A DNA stretch of 40,999 bases, taken from assembly GCA_018268785.1 (NCBI GenBank), contig JAFDVY010000023.1, positions 1 to 40,999 on the forward strand. Direction: 5' to 3'. Position 1 is the first letter of the stretch, and each line of letters opens with the position of its first letter. The notes under the pieces are model-generated. The model was not told the DNA's origin. It saw nothing but the letters and a program-made list of their open reading frames with translations, and did not search any database. Shown one piece after another: positions 23,816-31,852 of the stretch. The position numbers and the translations under genes are program-made. The DNA comes from Acidobacteriota bacterium. GTDB lineage: Bacteria; Acidobacteriota; Terriglobia; Acidiferrales; UBA7541.

Positions 23816-24379
23816 ATGACGGATGACACCAAGTCCATCGCACGCGGCCTGAAGCAACGCGACCCGGAGCTGCTCGATCTGCTGATCGAGCAGTACCAAC
23901 TGCGGTTGTTTCGCTACTTGTTGCACCTGACGGGAAGCCGCGAACGCGCCGAGGATTTTTTTCAGGAAACCTGGGTGCGCGTGCTGGAGCGCGGCGGGCA
24001 ATACGACGGCAAGTGGAAATTCGAAGCGTGGCTGTTCACGATTGCGCGAAATCTTGTGCTCGATTGGCACCGGCGCAAGAAGCCGCAGAGCCTGGAAGCG
24101 CTCGCGGATCCGGAGAGCGAAACGACCTTCGACGTAAAGGACGAAAAAGGAATCACGCCGCTCGAATCCTATCTGAATGAGGAACAGCGCGAAGGGATTC
24201 ATGCTTCGCTGACAAGAATTCCGGCTGTCTACCGCGAAGTGCTGGTCCTGCGCTTTCAGGAAGAGATGCGACTGGACGAGATTGCGGGGGTATTGAGCAC
24301 GCCGATCTCGACCGTAAAGTCACGCCTCTATCGCGGACTCGAAGCTCTGCGCACAACAATGCAAGGAGGAGCGGCATGA
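23816..24379 (+). CDS. ECF-type RNA polymerase sigma factor
   Basis: This protein has about 187 residues with sigma region 2 (LFRYLLHLTGSRERAEDFFQETWVRVLE, then FEAWLFTIARNLVLDWHRR). Region 4 reads IPAVYREVLVLRFQEEMRLDEIAGVL and STVKSRLYRGLEALR. This is the normal size for an extracytoplasmic-function sigma factor. The ATG at 23816 starts the conserved part; in-frame ATGs at 23711 and 23750 would add an unusual N-terminus. The stop overlaps the start of the next gene (ATGA), a membrane anti-sigma-like protein. Regulation is probably by release from that partner. Confidence 0.92.
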   Translation: MTDDTKSIARGLKQRDPELLDLLIEQYQLRLFRYLLHLTGSRERAEDFFQETWVRVLERGGQYDGKWKFEAWLFTIARNLVLDWHRRKKPQSLEALADPESETTFDVKDEKGITPLESYLNEEQREGIHASLTRIPAVYREVLVLRFQEEMRLDEIAGVLSTPISTVKSRLYRGLEALRTTMQGGAA

Positions 24380-24846
24380 ACGGCAAACTGCACGAACGCG
24401 CACAACAATTGATGGCCAAGCGGCGTATCGAAAGCGTTTCCGACGAGGAGCAGGTGTGGCTCGCCGCGCATCTCGCCGAATGTGAAGCGTGTACCGCGCT
24501 TGACGCGCAAACGCAAAGCGCGCTTTCCGCTTTCCGCGCAATGAACATCGAGCTGCCGAGAAATCTTGCGGAGCGCACGCAACTGCGAGTGCGGCTCCGC
24601 GCGGAAGAATTGCCGGCGCGTAATCCCGGACGCTTCTTTCTTTGGGCCATTGCCGGAGTTTCCTGGTTGCTTGGCTTGGCTAGCGCCCCTCTTGTCTGGC
24701 GCGGGTTCGAATGGGCGGGCGGCCAACTGGGCTTGCCCAGGATCGTCTGGCAAGCAGGGGTCGTGTTGTGGTGGCTGGTGCCGGGAATCGTGGCGACGGG
24801 AACGATTTTGCTGCAGAAGTGGGCGCGCACGAACGTTACCGAGTGA
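24376..24846 (+). CDS. Anti-sigma factor-like membrane protein
   Basis: This 156-residue protein has the zinc-finger-type anti-sigma signature HLAECEACT (HxxxCxxC) around residues 35-43, followed by a short linker. Two hydrophobic segments come next (LWAIAGVSWLLGLASAPLVW and GVVLWWLVPGIVATGTILLQ). It overlaps the sigma gene by four bases. Zf-HC2 anti-sigma proteins hold their cognate ECF sigma factor at the membrane until a signal arrives. No separate sensor domain is present. Confidence 0.85.
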   Translation: MNGKLHERAQQLMAKRRIESVSDEEQVWLAAHLAECEACTALDAQTQSALSAFRAMNIELPRNLAERTQLRVRLRAEELPARNPGRFFLWAIAGVSWLLGLASAPLVWRGFEWAGGQLGLPRIVWQAGVVLWWLVPGIVATGTILLQKWARTNVTE

Positions 24847-24878
24847 TTGAGCGCAGAGGGACAGAAAGAGGAAAAGAA

Positions 24879-25511
24879 ATGGGCACACCGGGACCGAGCA
24901 TCGGACAAAGTTTTGGCGATTCGTGGAATGAACGCATGCGGCTGATTCGTCTGCGCCGGAAAAAGGAAGCGTTCCGCTTTTCGGACGAATTCCGCATCAT
25001 TCCGAAATGGCTCAAGGTACTCTGCCTGGTTTTGTACGTCATTGCGATTGCGATTGGCGCGAGCGTGATGGTTTACGCGCCAGACGCGCGGCCGGCCGAC
25101 ATGCAGAACGAGATGGGACTATCGGTGCTGGCAATCTCGGGCATCATCACTTTGGCGTCGATTTTTTTCGCAGGCGGCATCCTTCTGCTGGGCTACGTGA
25201 ATCGCGATGCGAAACGCCGCGGGATGAATTCCGCGCTGTGGACGTGGTTTGTGCTGCTGATGCTCCCGACTTCGGTCGGCATCATTGGGATGATCATTTA
25301 TCTGCTGGTGCGCGAGCCTTTGGCTTATCCGTGTCCGCGATGCAGCAATCCCGTCGGGGCACGATTCAACTTTTGCCCGAACTGCAAGTGTGACCTTTAT
25401 CCCTCCTGCCCGAATTGCAAGAGGGAGATTGCGGAGACGGACAAGTTTTGCCCCTATTGCGCGACGGAGTTGCGGCCGGCATCCGGGGAATCGACTACTG
25501 CACAAGCGTGA
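24879..25511 (+). CDS. Membrane protein with C-terminal double zinc ribbon
   Basis: This is a 210-residue protein. After a charged N-terminus (RMRLIRLRRKKEAFRF), three transmembrane segments follow (LKVLCLVLYVIAIAIGASVMVY, VLAISGIITLASIFFAGGILLL, LWTWFVLLMLPTSVGIIGMIIYLLV). The C-terminus holds zinc ribbons with four CxxC pairs (YPCPRCSNPV, NFCPNCKC, PSCPNCKRE, KFCPYCATE). The ATG at 24879 has GAGGAAAAG just upstream. It is third in the sigma/anti-sigma operon and could be a target or modulator of the system. It overlaps the 3' end of the next (minus-strand) gene by 17 bases. Confidence 0.85.
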   Translation: MGTPGPSIGQSFGDSWNERMRLIRLRRKKEAFRFSDEFRIIPKWLKVLCLVLYVIAIAIGASVMVYAPDARPADMQNEMGLSVLAISGIITLASIFFAGGILLLGYVNRDAKRRGMNSALWTWFVLLMLPTSVGIIGMIIYLLVREPLAYPCPRCSNPVGARFNFCPNCKCDLYPSCPNCKREIAETDKFCPYCATELRPASGESTTAQA

Positions 25512-26088
25512 GCCACGCGGCAAGAGTTGCGAATTTTTCGTCCTGGGTCCAGGGCGGACCGAGCGATTTGCCCAGGTCCGCGACCTTGCGAGTCAGGTAC
25601 TCGGGCCTTTTTTTGAGGCGTTTTGCGGCCTCGGCGAGCAAATCGCGTTCTTTGATGGCAGTGAGCGATAGTTTGGCGCGAGCGCAGGAATGCCGGATCG
25701 ATTCGCGAAACAGTTTCCCATCCGCGGTGTGAATCAACGCGTGTGAAGCGAGAATCTTCTCGAATTCCGGCAGCGTGCGCCCGGAAGCCAGCAACAGAGC
25801 GCATCCGGCGATTTTGTAGTTGGGCACGCTCAACTCTTTTTGCACGGCGCGGATTCCCGCCAATGCGAGCTCGCGCGATTCTTTTTCCACACCGCGGACA
25901 AATTCGGCGGCTTCGACAGGTGGTATTTTTTCCGCGGTGTGATATGGCTGGCGGAAGGTATAGCTGAACGTTTTGACGAGGAGAAGTTTGCGGCGCACCA
26001 GAACGACCGGTTCGCCCTTCTCGAGCGAAACCGCCACCATTGCGGCCCAGCCGGAGTGAACGCGAAAGCCGAATGTCGCCTTTTGCAA
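25495..26088 (-). CDS. Conserved hypothetical protein (ASHALIHTADGKLFRE family)
   Basis: This 197-residue soluble protein starts GFRVHSGWAAMVAVS. It has a conserved-looking central block (GCALLLASGRTLPEFEKILASHALIHTADGKLFRESI) and a C-terminal Trp-containing motif (GPPWTQDEKFATLAAWL). I recall similar proteins of unknown function from several phyla, with the same blocks in the same order, but no assigned activity. The TTG start has AGAGG seven bases upstream. Conserved His, Asp and Arg residues in the central block could be catalytic, but this is speculation. It is convergent with the zinc-ribbon gene. Confidence 0.75.
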   Translation of the reverse strand: MQKATFGFRVHSGWAAMVAVSLEKGEPVVLVRRKLLLVKTFSYTFRQPYHTAEKIPPVEAAEFVRGVEKESRELALAGIRAVQKELSVPNYKIAGCALLLASGRTLPEFEKILASHALIHTADGKLFRESIRHSCARAKLSLTAIKERDLLAEAAKRLKKRPEYLTRKVADLGKSLGPPWTQDEKFATLAAWLTLVQ

Positions 26089-26113
26089 GACTGCGCCTCT
26101 TGCGAAGAGATGT

Positions 26114-26139
26114 GCCGATCTGAAGATCGGCCACTACAT
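26114..26139 (+). repeat. Palindromic interspersed element, copy 3 (hairpin + CTACAT)
   Basis: GCCGATCT, loop GA, AGATCGGC, then CACTACAT. The stem differs from copy 1 on both sides with pairing kept. It lies between the conserved hypothetical gene and the thiolase stop. Confidence 0.75.
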
Positions 26140-26146
26140 GGGGGAT

Positions 26147-27331
26147 TCAGAAACGTTCGATGGCGAGGGCGACCGCGTTGCCGCCGCCGAGGCAGAGAGC
26201 TGCGATGCCGCGCTTCAGGTTGCGGCGCTGCAATTCGTAGAGCAGGGTGACGAGTATGCGCGCGCCGCTTGCGCCGATGGGATGTCCGATCGCCACGGCA
26301 CCACCATTTACGTTTACCTTTTCTGGATTTAGTTTCAGTTGGCGCGTGACAGCGATAGCGGCTACAGCAAATGCCTCATTGAGTTCAACGAGATCGACAT
26401 CTTTATCGCGATCCCAGCCGGCTTTCTTCAGCAATTTTTCGACGGCGTCCACCGGCGCCATCATGACCCATTTTGGTTCGACGCCGCTGACGGCCTGGGC
26501 GACGATGCGTGCAATGGGCTGCCTGCCGAGATTTTGCGCGACGCGTTCACTGGTGACGATCAGCGCGGCTGCTCCATCGTTTGTGCCGGGCGCGTTGCCA
26601 GCCGTCACCGTGCCGTCTTTTTTGAACGCGGGCTTCAGTTTGGCGAGCGCTTCCATGGAAGTATCTTCGCGCGGCGATTCGTCGTATTTAATGACTAGCG
26701 GGTCGCCTTTTTTCTGCGGCACTTCGATGGGCAGGATTTGCGATTCAAAAAAGCAGGATTTACGGGCGTTCACCGCTTTCTTGTGCGATTCAACGGAAAA
26801 ACGATCCTGCTCTTCGCGGCCGATGCCATATTTTTCCGCAACCAGCTCGCCGGTGAGCCCCATGTGAAAATCTTCGTAGGCGTCCCACAAGCCGTCGTGA
26901 ATCATCGAGTCCAGGAGTTTTCCGTCGCCGAGACGGTAGCCAGTTCGCGCGCCTGGAAGCAGGTATGGGCAGTTGGACATGGATTCCATGCCACCAGCGG
27001 CCACAATCTCCGATTCGCCCGTTTGCACAGCTTGCGCAGCGAGAGCAACTGCTTTTAGTCCGGAACCGCAGACCTTATTTATGGTCATCGCGGCAACGCG
27101 CGGATCGCAGCCGCCTTTCAGCGCCGCCTGCCTGGCGGGATTCTGCCCCAACCCCGCTTGCACGACGTTTCCGAGAATCGCTTCGTCAATTTGTTTTGGA
27201 TCAATGCCAGCGCGTCGCGCCGCTTCTGCGACCACCTTGCCGCCAAGTTCAGGCGCGGAGAATGCGGCGAGGCCGCCCTGAAATTTTCCAACGGGCGTGC
27301 GAACCGCAGAAAGAATGACTGGGGTTTCCAT
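26147..27331 (-). CDS. Acetyl-CoA acetyltransferase (thiolase)
   Basis: This 394-residue thiolase has all active-site elements: [11 protein letters not shown] (nucleophilic C88), [17 protein letters not shown] (catalytic His) and [12 protein letters not shown] (second Cys). It condenses two acetyl-CoA to acetoacetyl-CoA, or cleaves 3-ketoacyl-CoA. With the 3-hydroxyacyl-CoA dehydrogenase at 20938 it covers two consecutive steps of butyrate/polyhydroxyalkanoate or fatty-acid metabolism. The length and motifs are those of biosynthetic or AtoB-type enzymes. The ATG is preceded by GGAGG with a short spacing. It appears to be a single-gene unit. Confidence 0.95.
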   Translation of the reverse strand: METPVILSAVRTPVGKFQGGLAAFSAPELGGKVVAEAARRAGIDPKQIDEAILGNVVQAGLGQNPARQAALKGGCDPRVAAMTINKVCGSGLKAVALAAQAVQTGESEIVAAGGMESMSNCPYLLPGARTGYRLGDGKLLDSMIHDGLWDAYEDFHMGLTGELVAEKYGIGREEQDRFSVESHKKAVNARKSCFFESQILPIEVPQKKGDPLVIKYDESPREDTSMEALAKLKPAFKKDGTVTAGNAPGTNDGAAALIVTSERVAQNLGRQPIARIVAQAVSGVEPKWVMMAPVDAVEKLLKKAGWDRDKDVDLVELNEAFAVAAIAVTRQLKLNPEKVNVNGGAVAIGHPIGASGARILVTLLYELQRRNLKRGIAALCLGGGNAVALAIERF

Positions 27332-27413
27332 AAGTGCCTCCGGCAGGGCGAAACACCATTATAGCGAGTTGTGGAATTCGCCGCTGCGCTGGCCCTGCCG
27401 GATTCGAGCAGTC

Positions 27414-27917
27414 CTACGATTCGTCCGCAGAAGGGCCGTAGAGTCCAGGCACGGGAACATTGAGCAACCGCAGGTATACCGTCAACTGCCCACGGTGATG
27501 ATAAAGATGGTTCAAACACATGCCGCGCAAGCAGGCAAGCCTTGACATCGTGAAAATCTCCTGTCCGCCCGCAAGCAGCTTCCAGCTCAGCATGATGTCC
27601 GCGTCGCTGACTCCATCCAGCGACGCACGGGCGCCCGCAGCGCATTTATCAAACGCCGCCAGCAACTCTTTCTGATTCGTTATTTTTGGCGGCTGGTAAG
27701 AGGGGCCGTTCACAGGGGCATAGTCCAGCTCGCGCGTGGTGAGTGTCATCGTAATCCACTCCGGCACCGTGCCAACGTGAGCTGCAAGCCAGCCAAGAGT
27801 GCCGGACTTCTCATGCGGCTTCCAATTCCATTTGTCGTCAGGCACCCGTTCGAGAGCTTTCCGCGTGTTCTGCATCTCGCTATCGAATTCGCCCAGCATT
27901 GATTCACCGATCTTCAT
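27414..27917 (-). CDS. DinB family protein
   Basis: This 167-residue four-helix protein has the DinB-superfamily metal-binding histidines visible: LAAHVG near residue 47 and NHLYHHRGQL at about 136-145. DinB/YfiT-like proteins bind a divalent metal and include thiol S-transferases, but most remain uncharacterised. The ATG has GGAGG five bases before it. A promoter (TTGACT, 18 bases, TATGAT) lies upstream. It is divergent from another DinB-superfamily gene (DUF1572) across 100 bases, so the two may be coregulated. Confidence 0.9.
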   Translation of the reverse strand: MKIGESMLGEFDSEMQNTRKALERVPDDKWNWKPHEKSGTLGWLAAHVGTVPEWITMTLTTRELDYAPVNGPSYQPPKITNQKELLAAFDKCAAGARASLDGVSDADIMLSWKLLAGGQEIFTMSRLACLRGMCLNHLYHHRGQLTVYLRLLNVPVPGLYGPSADES

Positions 27918-27955
27918 GATTTCCTCCCCAAGATTGCCACTCGCGGAACCGCAGC

Positions 27956-27985
27956 ATCATAGGCGAATAAAAAGCGAATAGTCAA
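27956..27985 (-). promoter_or_regulatory. Promoter of the DinB gene
   Basis: On the minus strand TTGACT (27980-27985) and TATGAT (27956-27961) are 18 bases apart. Both are five-of-six matches to consensus. The start codon follows 38 bases downstream, with a good Shine-Dalgarno. Confidence 0.65.
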
Positions 27986-28003
27986 GATGTTTTGGAAACA
28001 GGA

Positions 28004-28009
28004 TACAAT
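28004..28009 (+). promoter_or_regulatory. -10 box (TACAAT) for a leaderless DUF1572 mRNA
   Basis: TACAAT ends eight bases before the ATG of the DUF1572 gene, so transcription would begin next to the start codon. There is no Shine-Dalgarno. The -35 is not clear. Confidence 0.5.
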
Positions 28010-28017
28010 CAGCGCCT

Positions 28018-28566
28018 ATGGCACACGAACGCACCGATTCTTACCTCAAAGACTCCATCGGAGTCTTGCGCTACTACAAAAACCTTGCCGAACGGGCCAT
28101 GGCGCAATGCAGCGATTCAGCGTTGTTTGAAACGCTCGACGCGGAATCCAACTCCGTCGCGATCGTCGTAAAACATATGGCCGGAAACATGCGGTCGCGG
28201 TGGACGGATTTCCTGACCACCGACGGCGAGAAACCGGATCGCAACCGCGATACCGAATTTGAAGCGCCCGCGACCACGCGGGCAGAGCTACTGAGGCAGT
28301 GGAACGCGGGATGGGACATCGTTTTCGCGGCGCTTGAACCGCTCGCGGACGCCGATCTTACAAAGACCGTCTACATTCGTGGCGAGGCGCACTCCGTGAT
28401 GCAAGCCATCAACAGGCAAATCGCGCACTACCCCTATCACGTTGGCCAAATCGTATTCCTCGCAAAACATTTCGGCTCCGACTCCTGGGAATCGCTCACT
28501 GTTCCGCGGAATCAATCGGCCGCGTTCAATGCCGATGTGGCCGCCGGAAAAAAATCGCAGAGATAA
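28018..28566 (+). CDS. DUF1572 (DinB superfamily) protein
   Basis: This is a 182-residue helical protein. The pattern VVKHMAGNMRSRWTDFL near residue 50 and NRQIAHYPYHVGQIVFLAKH near 140-155 are those of DUF1572. This DinB-superfamily group has conserved histidines in both blocks. Activity is unknown; bacillithiol-type S-transferases belong to the wider superfamily. A TACAAT box eight bases upstream of the ATG suggests a leaderless transcript. It is divergent from a second DinB-family gene. Confidence 0.88.
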   Translation: MAHERTDSYLKDSIGVLRYYKNLAERAMAQCSDSALFETLDAESNSVAIVVKHMAGNMRSRWTDFLTTDGEKPDRNRDTEFEAPATTRAELLRQWNAGWDIVFAALEPLADADLTKTVYIRGEAHSVMQAINRQIAHYPYHVGQIVFLAKHFGSDSWESLTVPRNQSAAFNADVAAGKKSQR

Positions 28567-28626
28567 ATTGACCGAGCAACTCGAGCGGAATTTCCTCCAA
28601 GCCGCAATTCGCGTTACCCTGCTGAA

Positions 28627-31611
28627 GTGACTCAGAACCTCACACTGTTCGATATGGAGCCGTTGCCACGCGGTTCTTCGTTGAACATGAATCCTGCGCA
28701 GCAGCGCGCGATTGAACATCACGAGGGGCCGCTGCTCGTCATCGCCGGGGCCGGCACGGGCAAGACGCGCGTCATCACGGAGCGTATTCGGCATCTGCTC
28801 GAAACCGATTCTTCGCTGAGCGGCGAAAATATTCTCGGGCTCACGTTCACGAACAAGGCCGCAGGGGAAATGAAAGCGCGGGTCGTCAAAGCCACGGGAG
28901 AACGCGGAAAGGAGGTAACGCTAAACACGTTCCATGCGTTTTGTGAATCGCTGATTGCCAATATCGCGCCGGAACGGCTAATGCTGGATCAAGTCGACCA
29001 CTGGATCCTCTTGCGCCGCCACATGGCGCGGCTCAAGCTCGACAAATACCGGCGCCTCGCTGAGCCTGGCCAATTCTTGAGCGATTTCGTGGAGTTTTTT
29101 TCGCGTTGCCAGGATGAACTTGTCAGTTGGCAAGACTACCAGCGCTTTGCAGAGGGCCTTGCGGAACAACTCGCCAGCGAGCGCGCGATTCTCGACGAGG
29201 AAACATACAGAGAGCGGCTGGAGGAAGTGGAAAAGCATCTGGAAATTGCGCGCGCCTATCGCGCCAGCGAGGAAATTCTGCGCGAGAAAAAGCGCGTCTC
29301 GTTCGGCTCGCTCATCACGGGCGCAGTCGAACTGCTGGAAACCGATGCCGCGCTTCGAAGCGCGCTTCAGGAGAAGTTCCGCTACATCCTTGTGGACGAA
29401 TTTCAAGACACCAACATCGCGCAGCTCCGTTTGCTGGAGCTTCTTGCAGGCGAACGCAAGAACATTTTCGCGGTCGGGGACAACGATCAGGCGATCTATC
29501 GTTTTCGCGGCGCATCGTTTGGCAGCTTCCAGCTTTTCCTCCAGCGGTTTGCGGGATGGGATCCTGGTGAAGATTCGGCGCGTTTCAGGGTTTCACTCAC
29601 GGAAAATTACCGCTCGACGCCGAATATTCTTCGCGTTGCCACGCAGGTGATCGCACAGAACACCGTGAGCGCGGACTTTCCCAAGAAATCTCTAAACGCA
29701 AACCGCAAAGAAGGCGAAAAGATCCGCATCATCGAACTGGAGACGGAAGAGGCCGAAGCCTCATGGGTGGCTTCGGAACTGGAGCGGAGCCACTCTGCAG
29801 GACGCAAGTGGCGCGATTTCGCCGTGCTCTATCGCCAGCACGCTCACCGCGATCACCTGGTCTCTGAATTGGCGCGCCGTAAGATCCCCTTCGTCATCTC
29901 GAGGCTTTCGATCCTCGATCATCCGCTGGTGAAAGACGTCATCGCGTATCTACGCCTCATCGCCACGCCTTCCGACAACATCGCATCCGCTCGCGTTCTG
30001 GCGGCTCCCGCCTGGCATCTGCAAGCAGCGGACATCGTTCGACTGGCCGAGCGCGCAAAAAAAGACAGGAGACCGATCTACGATTTGCTCCAGCTTCCGC
30101 AGGGCCAGCTTCCGTTCGATCCATCGCCGGGCGCGATCAAAGAGCTGCTCGATTTTCTTGCAAGCCAGCGCAAGGCCGCCAGGCGCCGCACGGCGCGCGA
30201 AATTCTGGCCGATCTTCTCGAGTGGCTCGAAGTTCCGCAGCGTGCCTCCGAGCAGGACCGCAAATACGTCAATCGCCTCTCTGAATTCGCCAAGTCCTGG
30301 GAACCGAAAAGCGAAACGCGCGGGCTCGCTGAATTTGTCGAGTATCTCGACTACTATTCGCAAGCAGGAGGGGCTATCTGCCTCGAAGATGACGCGCCTG
30401 GCGACGCAGTCCAACTAATGACTGTGCATAGCGCGAAAGGTCTGGAATTTCCTCAAGTTTTTCTCTTGCGCGTCAATTCAAAAAAATTCCCAGCCAATGA
30501 GCGCCCGCGCACTTTTGAGTTTCCCGCGGCTTTGATGAAAGAAGGCGAACCGGCCGAGCAGTTTCACATTCAGGAAGAGCGCCGCCTCTTTTACGTCGCA
30601 CTCACGCGTGCGCAAGAGCGCCTGACCGTGACAACGCTGGCCGAGAAAAAAGGCAAAGTTCCTCTCTTCATTGAAGACATGCTTCTGGATCCCTCCGCAA
30701 AACGCCGCGACATTCGCCAACTGGCGCCAAGAGTTTCGCCGCAGCACGAATCTTCCCACTCAAATGAAAATTCCGAAGGGCAACTGTTCCCCGCTTCGGC
30801 GGCTCCGGCAAAGATCTTCTCCCGCATTGCCGACTGGGCCGAAACATTCCATCCGCCTTCGCCCGAACCGCTTTCGCTCAGTCCGAGCGCGGTCAGCGGA
30901 TACCGCAGTTGCCCGCAACAATATTTGTTCAGCCATTTATGGTCCCTCCGCGAAGGCCCGCAAGCGGCGATGACCTTCGGCGCCGTCATGCATAACACCA
31001 TCCGGCGATTCGTGGACCAACTGCGCAAAGGAACGCGGCTTCCTTGGGACGATCTGGCGCGAATCTACGAAGCGGAATGGAAATCGGGCAGCTTTGAAGA
31101 TGATTACCAGGAAGAGGGTTACAAAAAGGACGGGCTTGAACAGCTTCGCGCTTTCCACGCATCCATTCCGGAAAATCCCCCACAAGTCCTCGAGCAGGAA
31201 AAAGCGTTCGAACTGCCAGTCGAAAACGATGTCATCCTGACGGGCCGAATTGACCAGATCAATTCCATCGGCGGGAGCAAGAAGGAAGTGGAAATCATCG
31301 ACTACAAGACGGGTAAACCGAAGAAGCCCGCCGACGCAAAAAAAGATATTCAGCTCAGTATCTATTCCATCGCCGCAAAAGAAATTCTGGAACTGAATCC
31401 GGTCCGGCTCGTCTTCCACTATTTGCAGAACAACGAACGCCAGGAAACCACGCGCGACGCGAAGCAACTCGACGAAGCGCAGAAAATCGTGCAGGACGTC
31501 GCTTCAAATATCCGCGCGGGAGCGTTCACGCCAAGACCGGGCTTTTCGTGCCGGAATTGCTCGTACCAGCCCATCTGTCCAGCGCACGAAGAAAACCTTT
31601 CCAGCGAATAG
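28627..31611 (+). CDS. UvrD/PcrA-type helicase fused to RecB-like nuclease
   Basis: This 994-residue fusion has SF1A helicase motifs: AGAGTGKT (Walker A, about 40-47), LVDEFQDTN (motif II), GDNDQAIYRFRGA (III), MTVHSAKGLEF (V) and VALTRAQERL (VI). From about residue 760 a PD-(D/E)xK nuclease follows, with LTGRIDQI and VEIIDYKTGK as catalytic Asp and ExK-like elements. Four cysteines frame it: one in YRSCPQQY before and three in SCRNCSYQPICP after. This is the arrangement seen in AddB, AdnA/B and Cas4-type iron-sulphur nucleases. It probably acts in double-strand-break resection or foreign-DNA degradation. No AddB or RecC-like partner is next to it. The start is a GTG; an ATG at 28651 is less likely. 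Confidence 0.92.
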   Translation: MTQNLTLFDMEPLPRGSSLNMNPAQQRAIEHHEGPLLVIAGAGTGKTRVITERIRHLLETDSSLSGENILGLTFTNKAAGEMKARVVKATGERGKEVTLNTFHAFCESLIANIAPERLMLDQVDHWILLRRHMARLKLDKYRRLAEPGQFLSDFVEFFSRCQDELVSWQDYQRFAEGLAEQLASERAILDEETYRERLEEVEKHLEIARAYRASEEILREKKRVSFGSLITGAVELLETDAALRSALQEKFRYILVDEFQDTNIAQLRLLELLAGERKNIFAVGDNDQAIYRFRGASFGSFQLFLQRFAGWDPGEDSARFRVSLTENYRSTPNILRVATQVIAQNTVSADFPKKSLNANRKEGEKIRIIELETEEAEASWVASELERSHSAGRKWRDFAVLYRQHAHRDHLVSELARRKIPFVISRLSILDHPLVKDVIAYLRLIATPSDNIASARVLAAPAWHLQAADIVRLAERAKKDRRPIYDLLQLPQGQLPFDPSPGAIKELLDFLASQRKAARRRTAREILADLLEWLEVPQRASEQDRKYVNRLSEFAKSWEPKSETRGLAEFVEYLDYYSQAGGAICLEDDAPGDAVQLMTVHSAKGLEFPQVFLLRVNSKKFPANERPRTFEFPAALMKEGEPAEQFHIQEERRLFYVALTRAQERLTVTTLAEKKGKVPLFIEDMLLDPSAKRRDIRQLAPRVSPQHESSHSNENSEGQLFPASAAPAKIFSRIADWAETFHPPSPEPLSLSPSAVSGYRSCPQQYLFSHLWSLREGPQAAMTFGAVMHNTIRRFVDQLRKGTRLPWDDLARIYEAEWKSGSFEDDYQEEGYKKDGLEQLRAFHASIPENPPQVLEQEKAFELPVENDVILTGRIDQINSIGGSKKEVEIIDYKTGKPKKPADAKKDIQLSIYSIAAKEILELNPVRLVFHYLQNNERQETTRDAKQLDEAQKIVQDVASNIRAGAFTPRPGFSCRNCSYQPICPAHEENLSSE

Positions 31612-31620
31612 CTTGCGCAG

Positions 31621-31660
31621 AAACAAAAAAAAGGGCGCTCCGAACTCGCAAAGCGCCCTT
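31621..31660 (-). terminator. Rho-independent terminator of the microprotein unit
   Basis: AAGGGCGCT (31631-31639) pairs with AGCGCCCTT (31652-31660), nine base pairs with a 12-base loop. On the minus strand it is followed by a run of eight T residues and GTTT. It lies 22 bases after the stop of the 18-residue frame. It may also end the helicase transcript on the plus strand, where the T-run is weak. Confidence 0.85.
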
Positions 31661-31682
31661 CTTCAAAACTGGTTACCCGCGG

Positions 31683-31739
31683 CTACTTCCCCTTTTTTCC
31701 GCCCTTTTTCATTTCTTCTTTCTTGCTCTTTTTCGCCAT
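31683..31739 (-). CDS. 18-residue lysine-rich microprotein
   Basis: The frame encodes MAKKSKKEEMKKGGKKGK: nine of 18 residues are lysine and there are no aromatic or large aliphatic residues except the Met. Three signals support expression. A perfect AAGGAG Shine-Dalgarno (31747-31752) stands seven bases before the ATG. A near-consensus promoter (TTGACT, 17 bases, TATATC) stands about 60 bases upstream. A strong T-rich terminator stands 22 bases after the stop. Such a complete unit around a tiny frame is unlikely by chance. The peptide would be strongly cationic and could bind nucleic acid, ribosomes or anionic partners; this is inference. It is too short for gene finders. Confidence 0.72.
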   Translation of the reverse strand: MAKKSKKEEMKKGGKKGK

Positions 31740-31799
31740 CTAGATTCTCCTTGCTTGTCTTCGCAGGAGCAGGCGCCTCCGCCCGCAACCTTTAGTGCT

Positions 31800-31828
31800 G
31801 ATATACGGGTGCTCGCCGCGCGAGTCAA
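31800..31828 (-). promoter_or_regulatory. Promoter of the microprotein gene
   Basis: On the minus strand TTGACT (31823-31828) is followed after exactly 17 bases by TATATC (31800-31805). It lies in the gap after the VWFA gene stop, so it drives only the microprotein. The predicted leader is about 50 bases. Confidence 0.7.
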
Positions 31829-31852
31829 GAAAAATCCCGAGCTTCCTGCAAG

